Assembly: GCA_049306095.1 (NCBI GenBank)
Contig: JBAQPU010000018.1
Span: 1-64,000 of the forward strand
DNA length: 64,000 nt
DNA from: UBA2336 sp049306095
Lineage (GTDB): Bacteria; Bacteroidota; Bacteroidia; Cytophagales; Cyclobacteriaceae
Direction: 5' to 3'
Shown: positions 26,690 through 34,714 of the stretch, piece after piece
Numbering within the stretch: position 1 is the first letter of the stretch
How the letters are laid out: the number at the start of each line of letters is the position of its first letter
Translations under genes and position numbers: made by a program
Notes under the pieces: generated by a model
Told to the model about the DNA's origin: nothing
Seen by the model: the letters and a program-made list of their open reading frames with translations, nothing else
Databases searched by the model: none

Positions 26690-27574
26690 TTAAGCCACAT
26701 CTCTTCCCGCTGTCAGTTTTAGCAATTCAAACCAATGCTGCCTTTCCAGATTTATATTCAATGCGTTTGCTCCATCCATAATCCGTTCAGGCTTTGAAGT
26801 ACCCAGAATAGGAAACACCTGTGCGGGGTGTTTTAAGAGCCATGCCAGCAACAGTTGAGTAGATGAAACTCCATATTGAAGCGCCAGTTTTTCAATAGAG
26901 TGAGTGATTTGATTGTTAAAATACTTGCCTCCTCCAAGCGGTGACCATGCCATTGGGCTTACCCGATTCTTCACTAACTGATCAACAGTACCATCAAACA
27001 ACGTTTGATGGTGAAACAACGAGAGCTCAATCTGGTTTGTTACGATCGGAAAAGTTAAATACGATTGCAGCATTTCAAATTGCGAGGAGGTGAAATTTGA
27101 TACTCCGAAATGCAATACCTTGCCTTGCAGTTTAAGGGTTGAAAACGCCTCAGCTACCTCAACAGGATTTAATAATGGATCTGGTCGGTGTATCAACAAC
27201 AACTCTATCCGATCTGTCGCCAACATAGTTAATGAATTTTCAACCGACCAGATAATGTGTTCTTTCGAAGTATCGTAGTGTTTGATCCTGTGAGTCGGGC
27301 GTTTATCTGAAAGAAGTTTTATTCCGCATTTGGTAACAAGCTCTATTTGATTGCGCAACGAGTAATTTCCACGTAACAGCTTTCCAAAAATTTCTTCGCA
27401 AGAATAGTTACCATAAATATCCGCGTGATCAAAGGATGAGATGCCGCAGGTTAATGATGTTTTAACCAATGCTTCCATTTGAGGAACGGACCGATCGTGC
27501 CAGCGCCAAACGCCTGCTACTATACGAGAGAGCAATGGACCTTCAGGGTGAGTCTTTATTTTATGCATAACCAA
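26690..27574 (-). CDS. Aldo/keto reductase
   Basis: This is an NAD(P)H-dependent carbonyl reductase with a TIM-barrel fold. In the 294-residue protein the catalytic tetrad is Asp49, Tyr54 (DHADIYG), Lys82 (LVTKCG) and His129 (LLLIHRPDPL). The nucleotide-binding end is seen in ILGTSKPERI. It most resembles the YdhF-type group. Met3 is an equally good start. It is divergent from gdhA. The substrate is unknown. Confidence 0.9.
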   Translation of the reverse strand: MVMHKIKTHPEGPLLSRIVAGVWRWHDRSVPQMEALVKTSLTCGISSFDHADIYGNYSCEEIFGKLLRGNYSLRNQIELVTKCGIKLLSDKRPTHRIKHYDTSKEHIIWSVENSLTMLATDRIELLLIHRPDPLLNPVEVAEAFSTLKLQGKVLHFGVSNFTSSQFEMLQSYLTFPIVTNQIELSLFHHQTLFDGTVDQLVKNRVSPMAWSPLGGGKYFNNQITHSIEKLALQYGVSSTQLLLAWLLKHPAQVFPILGTSKPERIMDGANALNINLERQHWFELLKLTAGRDVA

Positions 27575-27630
27575 AAATACAAATGGTTCGAGGGCCCGAA
27601 TTCATGATTGCAAAATACGTTTCTAAAACG

Positions 27631-27660
27631 TTTGCATTCTATGTTCTTCTGCTAACTTGG
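27631..27660 (+). promoter_or_regulatory. Predicted promoter of gdhA
   Basis: TTTG at 27631-27634 is followed after 18 bases by TAACTTGG (27653-27660), one mismatch from TAnnTTTG, close to the Bacteroidota spacing. It ends 17 bases before the preferred gdhA start (27678). Confidence 0.45.
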
Positions 27661-27677
27661 TGGTAAAATACTCCTAT

Positions 27678-29030
27678 ATGGCCCATTCTGAAATGCTCGA
27701 GTTTGTAAAACAACGCAATCCGAACGAACCTGAATTTATTCAGGCAGCGGAAGAAGTAATCCAATCGGTCTTGCCGGTTTTGGAAAGAAACCCCGAGTAC
27801 AGAAAATTAAAAATACTGGAACGCATGCTCGAACCGGAACGCCTGATTTCATTCCGCGTAACATGGGTAGACGATCGCGGTGAGGTTCATATAAACCGGG
27901 GGTACCGTGTTCAAATGAATAGCGCTATTGGCCCTTATAAGGGAGGTCTTCGCTTTCATCCCTCTGTAAATCCCAGTGTGCTCAAGTTTTTGGCGTTCGA
28001 ACAAATTTTTAAAAACGCACTTACCGGCATTCCTATGGGTGGTGGTAAAGGAGGTTCGGATTTTGACCCCAAAGGAAAATCTGAAACTGAAATCATGCGA
28101 TTTTGCCAGGCTTTCATGAGTGAACTTTCACGACATATTAATCATCGGTTGGATGTTCCCGCTGGCGACATTGGAGTTGGCGGACGCGAAATCGGCTATT
28201 TGTTTGGTGCATACAAAAAAATTAAAAATGAATTTACCGGTGTGCTCACCGGAAAAGGTGTGGGTTGGGGAGGAAGCTTAATCAGGCCGGAAGCGACCGG
28301 TTACGGGTTAATCTACTTTGCTGAAAATATGTTGCAAAGCAAAGGCGACAGTCTGAAAGGAAAAACATGTTTGGTGTCGGGCTCAGGCAATGTGGCGCAG
28401 TATGCCATCGAAAAAATTATTCACCTGGGCGGCAAGGCGGTAACGGCTTCCGATTCAAATGGGTTTATTTACGATGAAGCGGGATTCACATTAGAAAAGC
28501 TCGCTTTCCTGATGGACTTGAAAAATAATCGCAGGGGCCGGATTAAAGAATATGCCGATAAATATAAATGTACGTATCAGGATATTGATCCGAACTCAGA
28601 TCAAAATCCATTATGGAAAATAAAAGCCGACTGCGCTTTTCCATCGGCCACACAAAATGAAGTGAGTGGCAAGGATGCCAACAACCTTGTTAAGGGAGGA
28701 ATAAAACTTTTAGGTGAAGGAGCGAATATGCCAACGACCATTGAGGGTATTAATATTCTGATGGATAATGGTGTGATGTATTCGCCCGGCAAAGCTTCCA
28801 ATGCGGGTGGCGTGGCCACCTCCGGACTGGAGATGACTCAAAACTACATTGGCTCTAATTGGACGCGTGATGAAGTGGATCATAAACTTCGCAGCATCAT
28901 GAAAAACATTCATGATACCGCCCTGGCTGCCGCGAAAGAATACGGGAAACCCGGTAATTATATGGACGGGGCAAACATTGCCGGATTTATTAAGGTTGCC
29001 AATGCCATGAAGGAACAGGGCGTGATATAA
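27678..29030 (+). CDS. gdhA: NADP-type glutamate dehydrogenase
   Basis: The enzyme interconverts 2-oxoglutarate plus ammonia and glutamate, and is a main ammonia-assimilation route. I chose ATG 27678 (450 residues); the frame can be extended to a TTG at 27657, but that would overlap the promoter. Visible are the substrate site GLRFHPSVN, the catalytic-lysine region IPMGGGKGGSDFDPKGKS, and the Rossmann domain with VSGSGNVAQYA. The length and motifs fit the hexameric type of about 450 residues. It has its own divergent promoter; ybjQ follows 45 bases later. Confidence 0.96.
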   Translation: MAHSEMLEFVKQRNPNEPEFIQAAEEVIQSVLPVLERNPEYRKLKILERMLEPERLISFRVTWVDDRGEVHINRGYRVQMNSAIGPYKGGLRFHPSVNPSVLKFLAFEQIFKNALTGIPMGGGKGGSDFDPKGKSETEIMRFCQAFMSELSRHINHRLDVPAGDIGVGGREIGYLFGAYKKIKNEFTGVLTGKGVGWGGSLIRPEATGYGLIYFAENMLQSKGDSLKGKTCLVSGSGNVAQYAIEKIIHLGGKAVTASDSNGFIYDEAGFTLEKLAFLMDLKNNRRGRIKEYADKYKCTYQDIDPNSDQNPLWKIKADCAFPSATQNEVSGKDANNLVKGGIKLLGEGANMPTTIEGINILMDNGVMYSPGKASNAGGVATSGLEMTQNYIGSNWTRDEVDHKLRSIMKNIHDTALAAAKEYGKPGNYMDGANIAGFIKVANAMKEQGVI

Positions 29031-29075
29031 CCTTCGGATGTCGGTTGCGTTATTAGTCGGAACAAGACTTTCGTT

Positions 29076-29420
29076 ATGTACGTTTCAAAATCAGATACCA
29101 TGTTAATTACTACCACCAACACCATTGAAGGGAGAAGAATAGTTGAGTATTATGGATTAGTTTCCGGAGAAACGATCATTGGTGCAAACCTGGTTAAAGA
29201 TTTATTTGCCAGCATTACCGATATTGTAGGAGGCCGTTCCAGTGTGTATGAAAAGACCCTGCGCGAAGCAAAGGACACCGCAGTTACCGAAATGCGCGAA
29301 GAAGCACAACGCAAAGGGGCCAATGCCATTATTGGCGTTGACCTGGATTACGAAACACTGGGTTCAGGCGGCAGTATGCTCATGGTAACGGCCTGTGGTA
29401 CGGCCGTAAGAATTGAATAA
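29076..29420 (+). CDS. YbjQ/UPF0145 family protein
   Basis: The 114-residue protein matches the YbjQ family, with LITTTNTIEGRRIVEYYGLV at the start, a central GGRSSVYEK segment and GANAIIGVDLDYE near the end. Family members form beta-rich pentamers and are annotated as possible heavy-metal-binding proteins, though this is unproven. Family sequences usually begin near MLITTTNT, so ATG 29100 may be the real start. Confidence 0.88.
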   Translation: MYVSKSDTMLITTTNTIEGRRIVEYYGLVSGETIIGANLVKDLFASITDIVGGRSSVYEKTLREAKDTAVTEMREEAQRKGANAIIGVDLDYETLGSGGSMLMVTACGTAVRIE

Positions 29421-29428
29421 CTCACAAT

Positions 29429-30397
29429 TTACTTTCTTCTGTAAAACAACAGTTGTTGCGGTTGTTTCCCTAACGATTCATTGAGCGTGTAGTAACCCGA
29501 TTTCTTTTCATTAAAGGTAATGGCCTCGCCCTGAGGTTCTGGTGTGTAGGGCAAAAGAGTTGGAACTCGTTGTATCATATCAACGATGCTTTCATTTTCC
29601 TGCCGACTCCAGTAATAGATAGCACTATAGCTTTTAATCAACATCTCGCGGCCATCGCCCGAAATGTCACAGCTAACCACCTGATTGTAATAGGCTGAAT
29701 GGTACCCGTTAATAAGTGTTTGGCCGCCATCATTTGAAATAATTTTACCCTGGTACTGATTGAATTCCAGTTTCTTTAAAGCAAGCTCGGCTGTTATCAC
29801 CTCTGAAGTTGACTGTGGGTATGGTAACCGGTACAGGTTTACCTTCTGCTCACGCTTGCTGATGATGTAGATATCGCGAGTTAACGGATCGATCATCATT
29901 GACTCAGCATCCCGGGATCCATCGGGTAATTGAAATTTAATGCAATCCACTTTCGTGACTGTTGTATCAGGCGAATTCAGGAGATCCACCTCCGGCTCCT
30001 CTATTCGATAAATAAACTTAAACTTATGCTTCGCATCGTTATCACCAATGTCGCCTACGTATATGTATTTCTTTCCTTCCTCCGGTCCCGGTCCGGATGC
30101 CATATCTTCCCAATCACGATTTTTAATGCCTTCGAGTAAGACCCTTGCTTTAATTTGAGCGGTTGTATCGATGAGGTAAATCCTGCCCTGATCGCCACCA
30201 TCATTCAGCACCCACAATAATCCTCTGTTTTGAAAACTCTCCGTTAGTCCGGAGGACTCCTCCAACTCGCTGGTTTTTAATTCTCCGCTCACGCGGCCGT
30301 TTTCAAAAAGCTGTTCATTGATCACGACAGATCTCTCTTCACGTTTTTGGCATGCGACTAAACAAAAGGCTATAAGCCCCGATAAGAAAATCCTCAT
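29429..30397 (-). CDS. Exported lipoprotein with SdiA-regulated/propeller-like domain
   Basis: The 322-residue protein has a signal peptide with the lipobox LVAC (Cys16). The mature part is beta-rich: ESSGLTESFQNRGLLWVLND near the start, DWEDMASGPG, YVGDIGDN, SRDAESMMIDPLTRDIYIIS, and PQGEAITFNEKKSGYYTLNE at the end. This pattern fits esterase-like phytase/SdiA-regulated propellers, whose acidic loops can bind calcium. No enzyme activity can be assigned. It converges on ybjQ with an 8-base gap, and no terminator is evident there. Confidence 0.65.
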   Translation of the reverse strand: MRIFLSGLIAFCLVACQKREERSVVINEQLFENGRVSGELKTSELEESSGLTESFQNRGLLWVLNDGGDQGRIYLIDTTAQIKARVLLEGIKNRDWEDMASGPGPEEGKKYIYVGDIGDNDAKHKFKFIYRIEEPEVDLLNSPDTTVTKVDCIKFQLPDGSRDAESMMIDPLTRDIYIISKREQKVNLYRLPYPQSTSEVITAELALKKLEFNQYQGKIISNDGGQTLINGYHSAYYNQVVSCDISGDGREMLIKSYSAIYYWSRQENESIVDMIQRVPTLLPYTPEPQGEAITFNEKKSGYYTLNESLGKQPQQLLFYRRK

Positions 30398-30509
30398 TTC
30401 AAAAAATTTGGTAAAGAAAGTGTTTCCTGTTCAAATCCAAAAACGATTTTCTTTGAAGGTTCTGCCGGGGGCACTGAAATTGAGTATACTTACAGGAGAA
30501 TCCACAGTC

Positions 30510-31547
30510 ATGATCGATGACCCTACCGATTTACGGGAAGACCAGGACGATGAACTGCTTTTTGAGCACCATCGCATTGTTGCCGATCGCGGGCAAAGTT
30601 TATTGCGCATCGATAAATTCCTGAATGCGCGCATGGGTCAGGTTTCACGATCCAAAATCCAGCAAGGAATTGAAAACGGTTTTGTTAAAGTAAATGACAT
30701 AACGGTAAAATCGAATTACAAAGTTCATCCCGGAGATGTAATTACTGTTTCGCTGCCACAACCTCCGCGCGACACAGATGTTAAACCCGAAAACATTCCG
30801 CTAGACATTGTGTATGAAGATGATCACCTGCTCATCATCAACAAAACGGCAGGTATGGTGGTGCACCCAGCCTATAACAACTGGAGTGGAACCCTGGTAA
30901 ATGCCCTTGCCTGGCATTTTCAAAATCTTCCGCAAATGCCCGGCAACGAAGGCAAACCAGGCCTTGTTCATCGCATTGATAAAGACACTTCGGGGCTATT
31001 GGTGATTGCCAAAACCGAACCAGTAATGACTGCGTTGGCACGACAGTTTTTTGATCATACCATTGAACGAACGTACCATGCGCTGGTTTGGGGAGAGCCT
31101 GATCCTCCGGCCGGAACGATCAATGCCCATGTTGGCAGAAGTTTGAAAGACCGAAGAGTGACCACTGTTTTTCCGGATGGAGACATGGGAAGGCACGCCA
31201 TTACCCACTACAAAGTAATTCGGCCCATGCGTTATGTTTCGTTAGTTGAATGCAAGCTTGAAACGGGACGCACCCATCAGATACGTGCCCACATGAAATA
31301 CCTGGGGCACCCGTTGTTCAATGATGCCATGTATGGCGGTGATCAGATTGTCAAGGGAACTATGTTTTCGAAATACAAACAGTTTGTTGAAAACTGTTTT
31401 AAGATTATTCCACGCCAGGCCCTTCATGCCAAAACACTTGGATTTATGCATCCTGTTAAAAAAGAATGGATGCAGTTTGATTCGGAATTACCGGACGATC
31501 TAAAGGCTGTGTTGGAGAAATGGGAAAGTTATGTGAAGAACCATTAA
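30510..31547 (+). CDS. RluD-family 23S rRNA pseudouridine synthase
   Basis: It isomerises specific uridines in large-subunit rRNA. ATG 30510 is the likely start (345 residues), with AGGAGA ten bases upstream. The frame is open back to 30318, but that would overlap the divergent lipoprotein gene, and the extra residues look random. An S4 RNA-binding domain (about 30-90; RIDKFLNARMGQVSRSKIQ) precedes the catalytic domain with the active Asp in LVHRIDKDTSGLLV. Target positions are assumed to be those of RluD-type enzymes. Confidence 0.94.
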   Translation: MIDDPTDLREDQDDELLFEHHRIVADRGQSLLRIDKFLNARMGQVSRSKIQQGIENGFVKVNDITVKSNYKVHPGDVITVSLPQPPRDTDVKPENIPLDIVYEDDHLLIINKTAGMVVHPAYNNWSGTLVNALAWHFQNLPQMPGNEGKPGLVHRIDKDTSGLLVIAKTEPVMTALARQFFDHTIERTYHALVWGEPDPPAGTINAHVGRSLKDRRVTTVFPDGDMGRHAITHYKVIRPMRYVSLVECKLETGRTHQIRAHMKYLGHPLFNDAMYGGDQIVKGTMFSKYKQFVENCFKIIPRQALHAKTLGFMHPVKKEWMQFDSELPDDLKAVLEKWESYVKNH

Positions 31548-31597
31548 GGGAAGTGCTGAGAACACCTCCAGAGTGCATGCTTGAAGAAGCCATTCTC

Positions 31598-31801
31598 TTA
31601 CTCGAGTGAAATTCTCAAGCGTCTGTCATGACTCAACGCCTGTCTGATTTCCTTCATGGCTTCGCGTTTGTTACGCTTGTGGTCTCCTTTACCGTTCAGA
31701 GACAGCAAATCTTTAATGTAGGCCAGCACCTTCTCGGTTTGGGATTGGTCCAGAGCGTTCAGCGATTCCAAAATCTGGAGTTTTTTGGTAACTGAATTCA
31801 T
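31598..31801 (-). CDS. Short helical protein, unknown
   Basis: Starting at the internal ATG at 31801, the protein has 67 residues. The frame extends to 31882, but the extra 27 residues are Thr/Phe-rich and translate a repeated GTAAAN stretch, so they look non-coding. The protein is amphipathic (KKLQILESLNALDQSQTEKV followed by a Lys/Arg-rich part). It may be a small regulator or antitoxin-like protein, but no toxin gene is adjacent. It is the last minus-strand gene of the small-protein group. Confidence 0.45.
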   Translation of the reverse strand: MNSVTKKLQILESLNALDQSQTEKVLAYIKDLLSLNGKGDHKRNKREAMKEIRQALSHDRRLRISLE

Positions 31802-31817
31802 AGTAGTGGTTGTTACT

Positions 31818-31835
31818 GTAAATGTAAACGTAAAT
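31818..31835. repeat. Triplicate GTAAAN hexamer upstream of the 67-residue gene
   Basis: GTAAAT, GTAAAC and GTAAAT follow each other directly, 17 bases upstream of the start at 31801. They could be stacked regulator half-sites or a chance repeat. Confidence 0.3.
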
Positions 31836-31949
31836 TCAGCAGAAAAGTTCAACGTAACCAATTGATAACCAAAAGAAAACACCCGAGTAATATAAAATGA
31901 AAAAATGCAGATTTTTGAGGGGTGGCTAAAAGCAATAAAAATGACCGGC

Positions 31950-32348
31950 TCAGGCCCCGGGATGGGATCCTGTTTCCGCCAGCCTGGCGCTCAGCTCAAC
32001 ATCCTCAAATTCAAGATTCGTCACTTTAACACCGTATAAAAGTAGCCTGATCTCCTTTGTATGAATGTTGTTGTCGGCTTGCGCTAACCTGTACAAGTGC
32101 ACAAAGGCACATAACTTTTCTTCCTCTGTACATTGGTTGATCAGGTTAATAGCAGTGTGATAGATGTCCTGCTCCTTTCGTTTTCCGATTGATTCTTCGA
32201 ACTGCCTGAAAAGCACCTCTGGTATGTGCTCTTCCTCTTTAATGGCAAGCATGGCTGCCCGCTCCGACTTCTCCACAACCCCATCTACATTTACCAACAG
32301 GTAAACAAGATGCAATAAGCCAGAGTGGTAGTTCATTCTGGAATTCAT
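31950..32348 (-). CDS. TerB-like protein
   Basis: The 132-residue protein has the TerB pattern: a first helix GLLHLVYLLVNVDGVVEKSE with the D-G turn followed by a Glu-rich helix, then a second pseudo-repeat LCAFVHLYRLAQADNNIHTK with the equivalent acidic turn. TerB-family proteins often associate with membranes and stress loci; biochemical activity is not established. Its start overlaps the stop of the Sm-like gene by 4 bases, so the two are coupled. Met5 is another possible start. Confidence 0.7.
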   Translation of the reverse strand: MNSRMNYHSGLLHLVYLLVNVDGVVEKSERAAMLAIKEEEHIPEVLFRQFEESIGKRKEQDIYHTAINLINQCTEEEKLCAFVHLYRLAQADNNIHTKEIRLLLYGVKVTNLEFEDVELSARLAETGSHPGA

Positions 32349-32641
32349 AGGGCCGGGTTAACAACACTCTTCCAATTGATCTGACCGGTTCGCTCCTGAA
32401 CCTGGTTTGACTTATCTGTGATTGAAATCTTTAGAATATTCTCCTTCAATATTTTAACAGTCTTCATCTTATTGAGGACCCACACGCGCATCATTTTATC
32501 ATCTTGAAAAACAATTTTACCGGTATAGAAGTGGGAGCTGGTTTGTATGGTGTACACAGTTGAGTCTGCGGCATCTGTTGGGTTCAGTTGTCTTCCCAAA
32601 AGAGTTGCCATCAATTTGGACAAAAAGCCCGCTGACTCCAT
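32345..32641 (-). CDS. Small Sm/Hfq-like protein, tentative
   Basis: The 98-residue protein is not one I recognise by name. Residues about 28-72 follow the Sm-fold pattern: a strand (VYTIQTSSHFYTGKIVF) whose Gly is spaced as in the Hfq segment ending KLQG, an acidic turn (QDD), hydrophobic strands (MMRVWVLN), a turn, and a final Sm2-like strand pair (VKILKENILKI). If correct it may bind RNA or form rings. Other small beta-barrels (SH3-like) would look similar. It lies 8 bases after the pseudo-receiver gene and overlaps the TerB-like gene. Confidence 0.5.
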   Translation of the reverse strand: MESAGFLSKLMATLLGRQLNPTDAADSTVYTIQTSSHFYTGKIVFQDDKMMRVWVLNKMKTVKILKENILKISITDKSNQVQERTGQINWKSVVNPAL

Positions 32642-32649
32642 ACATCAAC

Positions 32650-33009
32650 TTAATTGTTTGTGACAGAAGACAATGAAAAATGCCCAGCCGAAACATCCGC
32701 ATACGTCAGCATGTCCGCAACACCCAATGCATGGCCGAGGTATTTTGCCTTTTCATCAATTTCATCGGCTACAAAAATCACCGGTGTTTTCTCGTTAATA
32801 GATTGCGTGCGTAACGAACGAATCAATTCAAATCCGGTAATTACAGGCAAGTCTGTGCCGCAAACAATTAAATCAAATAACTCAACCCGAACCGCGTGAA
32901 GCCCATCGAGGCCTGAATTGAAATAACGAACCACCGGCTCTCCGGCAGCCATAGATGATTTAACACATTTTGCAACCGACTCCTGCCTGTGAACTACCAG
33001 AATTTTCAT
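32650..33009 (-). CDS. Degenerate receiver-domain protein
   Basis: The 119-residue protein has the length and strand pattern of a stand-alone response-regulator receiver (MKILVV, FDLIVC, TPVIFV). The phosphorylation chemistry is missing: the acidic pair after strand 1 is His7/Arg8, the phosphoacceptor position in FDLIVCGTDLP is Gly51, the conserved Thr is Ala81 and the conserved Lys-Pro is Tyr103-Ala104. It would therefore be a pseudo-receiver working by protein contact, not phosphorylation. It follows the inverted-repeat region 33180-33221. Confidence 0.75.
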   Translation of the reverse strand: MKILVVHRQESVAKCVKSSMAAGEPVVRYFNSGLDGLHAVRVELFDLIVCGTDLPVITGFELIRSLRTQSINEKTPVIFVADEIDEKAKYLGHALGVADMLTYADVSAGHFSLSSVTNN

Positions 33010-33179
33010 AACCTAAAAACGTAAACCTTAAGAGTTCTTCTCATTTAAGATGGCAAGAAGAGATGAATTGGTTTTTGGGGCCGCGAGGCTGAACGGATCT
33101 GATTTAATTGCCGCAACCGGGCAAAAATTATGAATAGGCTCCGAATTGACGATTTTAAAAGAATAAGGAGCTATCGTTC

Positions 33180-33221
33180 ATTGAGTATCAGTACTCAATA
33201 CATTGAGTAGAAATACTCAAT
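33180..33221. promoter_or_regulatory. Two tandem perfect inverted repeats (probable operator)
   Basis: ATTGAGTA-N4-TACTCAAT occurs twice (33180-33199 and 33202-33221) with identical 8-base arms, different loops (TCAG, GAAA) and a 22-base period, about two helical turns. The inner pair TACTCAAT-AC-ATTGAGTA forms an 18-base dyad like those bound by LuxR/NarL-type regulators. It sits between the NarL-type regulator gene and the pseudo-receiver gene, about 170 bases upstream of the latter. It could also act as a transcript end for the regulator operon, but no T run follows. Confidence 0.6.
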
Positions 33222-33239
33222 TGAAAACAGGACCGATTT

Positions 33240-33890
33240 TTACTTTACCAGCCCTGCTTCATAGGCAAACCGAACCAAGCCAACGGCCGACTTAATTTGA
33301 AGTTTCTCCAAAATCCGATAGCGATGGTTTTCAACAGTTCGTTCGCTAATAAAAAGCCTGTCGCCAATTTCCTTATTGGTTAGTTCTCTGCATATCAGTA
33401 AAACAATTTCTTTTTCACGCTCAGAGAGTTCAGGAGCTTTAAACGTTGGCCTGGCAGAGGCTGCCTTTTCTCTAATATTTTTACGGATAATGTTGGCAAC
33501 AAAATCGTTGTGATAAAAATCCTTTTCAACCACCGATAAAATCGCTCTCTCCAATTCAACAGGCTCGGTGTTTTTAAGTAAAAAAGCATGCACACCCATT
33601 TCGATCATGTGCAGTACGTATTTCTCACTATCGTGCATGGTTAACACAACCAGTTTAACGCTGGGAAATTTTTGGACCAGGTGTTCGCACGTCTCAACGC
33701 CATCCATCACGGGCATTTGAAGATCAACAATGGCAACATCAGGCTGCTCATATTTTACTAATTTGAGCAACTCTTTTCCATTTTCCGCATCCTTAACAAC
33801 GCTTATATCTTTAAACGACTGTAGCAACCCAACCATTGCTTTTCGAAACAACGTATGATCATCTGCGATATAAACTTTTAACTTCTTCAT
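33240..33890 (-). CDS. NarL/LuxR-family response regulator
   Basis: The 216-residue protein has an intact receiver (acidic pair Asp10/Asp11 in IADDHTLF, phosphoacceptor Asp56 in IVDLQMPVMDG) and a C-terminal helix-turn-helix of the LuxR type (about 150-216; LSEREKEIVLLICRELTNKE, followed by SERTVENHRYRIL). Its start overlaps the kinase gene by 4 bases. The inverted repeats just downstream (33180-33221) are good candidates for its binding sites. Confidence 0.95.
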   Translation of the reverse strand: MKKLKVYIADDHTLFRKAMVGLLQSFKDISVVKDAENGKELLKLVKYEQPDVAIVDLQMPVMDGVETCEHLVQKFPSVKLVVLTMHDSEKYVLHMIEMGVHAFLLKNTEPVELERAILSVVEKDFYHNDFVANIIRKNIREKAASARPTFKAPELSEREKEIVLLICRELTNKEIGDRLFISERTVENHRYRILEKLQIKSAVGLVRFAYEAGLVK

Positions 33891-34714
33891 GAACAGCGCA
33901 TTTTTATTGTAACGATTGTTCCTTGATTGGGGCCGGTATCGTATTCTAAGGATGCTCCAAGTATTTTTGCACGGTTTTGAATATTAAATAACCCTAGGCC
34001 GCTTGCCGCATTTTTCTTCTCTTCTATGTTAAAGCCGGTACCTTGATCGGCTACCTTCACCTCCAGCAGGTGCGTCCACTGAATGGAAACATGTATAATC
34101 GCGCTTCCCGAATGTTTGAGCGCATTGTTCACCAACTCCTGAACAATTCTGAATAACATAATCTCCTTCGACTTATCCATACTCACTGCCGATCCATTTT
34201 CAAGGAACTCAACTTTCACACCCGAAACCATGGCGTACTGGTTACACATTTCGTGAACCGCTTGCGCAAAACCAAATCGCTCAAGGCTGGGAGGCATCAG
34301 GTCGCGGCTGATTCTCCTTACTGAATCAATGGTATCGTCAATCATCGTTTTAACCTGCTGTGTCATCCCAGATTCCGATCCCTCAATTTTTGGTGGTGTC
34401 ATCAGGCTGATGCGTATGGTTGATAACATGAGTCCGATGCTGTCGTGCAAATCACGTGCAAGGCGTTCTCGCTCATGCTCTTGTGATTCAAGGGCAGCCA
34501 TGAGCATTTTTTCCTGGTGCTCTGTCTCCAGTTTCTGTCGTTGGAGCTTATTTTCCAACATTTTCCGCTGATAGAAAAGCACAAAAAATACGATCACCAT
34601 GGCCAAGGCCAGCATGCCAAGCGTTGCAATTGAAAATATAATGGTGAATTCTGAAATAGTTGGTGCGACAGCATCCACCATTATCAAATCAAGTTTCATG
34701 TAATGGTGACTCAT
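33887..34714 (-). CDS. NarX/DesK-type sensor histidine kinase
   Basis: The 275-residue protein has one membrane helix (about 22-47), a linker coiled coil (50-80), the HisKA_3 box with His90 in ERERLARDLHDSIG, and a HATPase domain (VQELVNNALKHSG, VADQGTGFN, GLGLFNIQNRAKILGA). There is no periplasmic sensing domain, so input may come from the 7TM protein encoded immediately upstream, whose stop overlaps this start by 4 bases. It should phosphorylate the NarL-type regulator. Confidence 0.94.
   Translation of the reverse strand: MSHHYMKLDLIMVDAVAPTISEFTIIFSIATLGMLALAMVIVFFVLFYQRKMLENKLQRQKLETEHQEKMLMAALESQEHERERLARDLHDSIGLMLSTIRISLMTPPKIEGSESGMTQQVKTMIDDTIDSVRRISRDLMPPSLERFGFAQAVHEMCNQYAMVSGVKVEFLENGSAVSMDKSKEIMLFRIVQELVNNALKHSGSAIIHVSIQWTHLLEVKVADQGTGFNIEEKKNAASGLGLFNIQNRAKILGASLEYDTGPNQGTIVTIKMRCS

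Noticed and set aside
30318..30509. N-terminal extension of the pseudouridine synthase
   Set aside because: It overlaps the divergent lipoprotein gene, has no S4-domain character, and a good AGGAGA site precedes the ATG at 30510.
31598..31801. Antitoxin of a toxin-antitoxin pair
   Set aside because: No toxin-like partner gene lies on either side.
31802..31882. N-terminal extension of the 67-residue protein
   Set aside because: The added residues translate the GTAAAN repeat into Thr/Phe runs; the ATG at 31801 begins normal-looking sequence.
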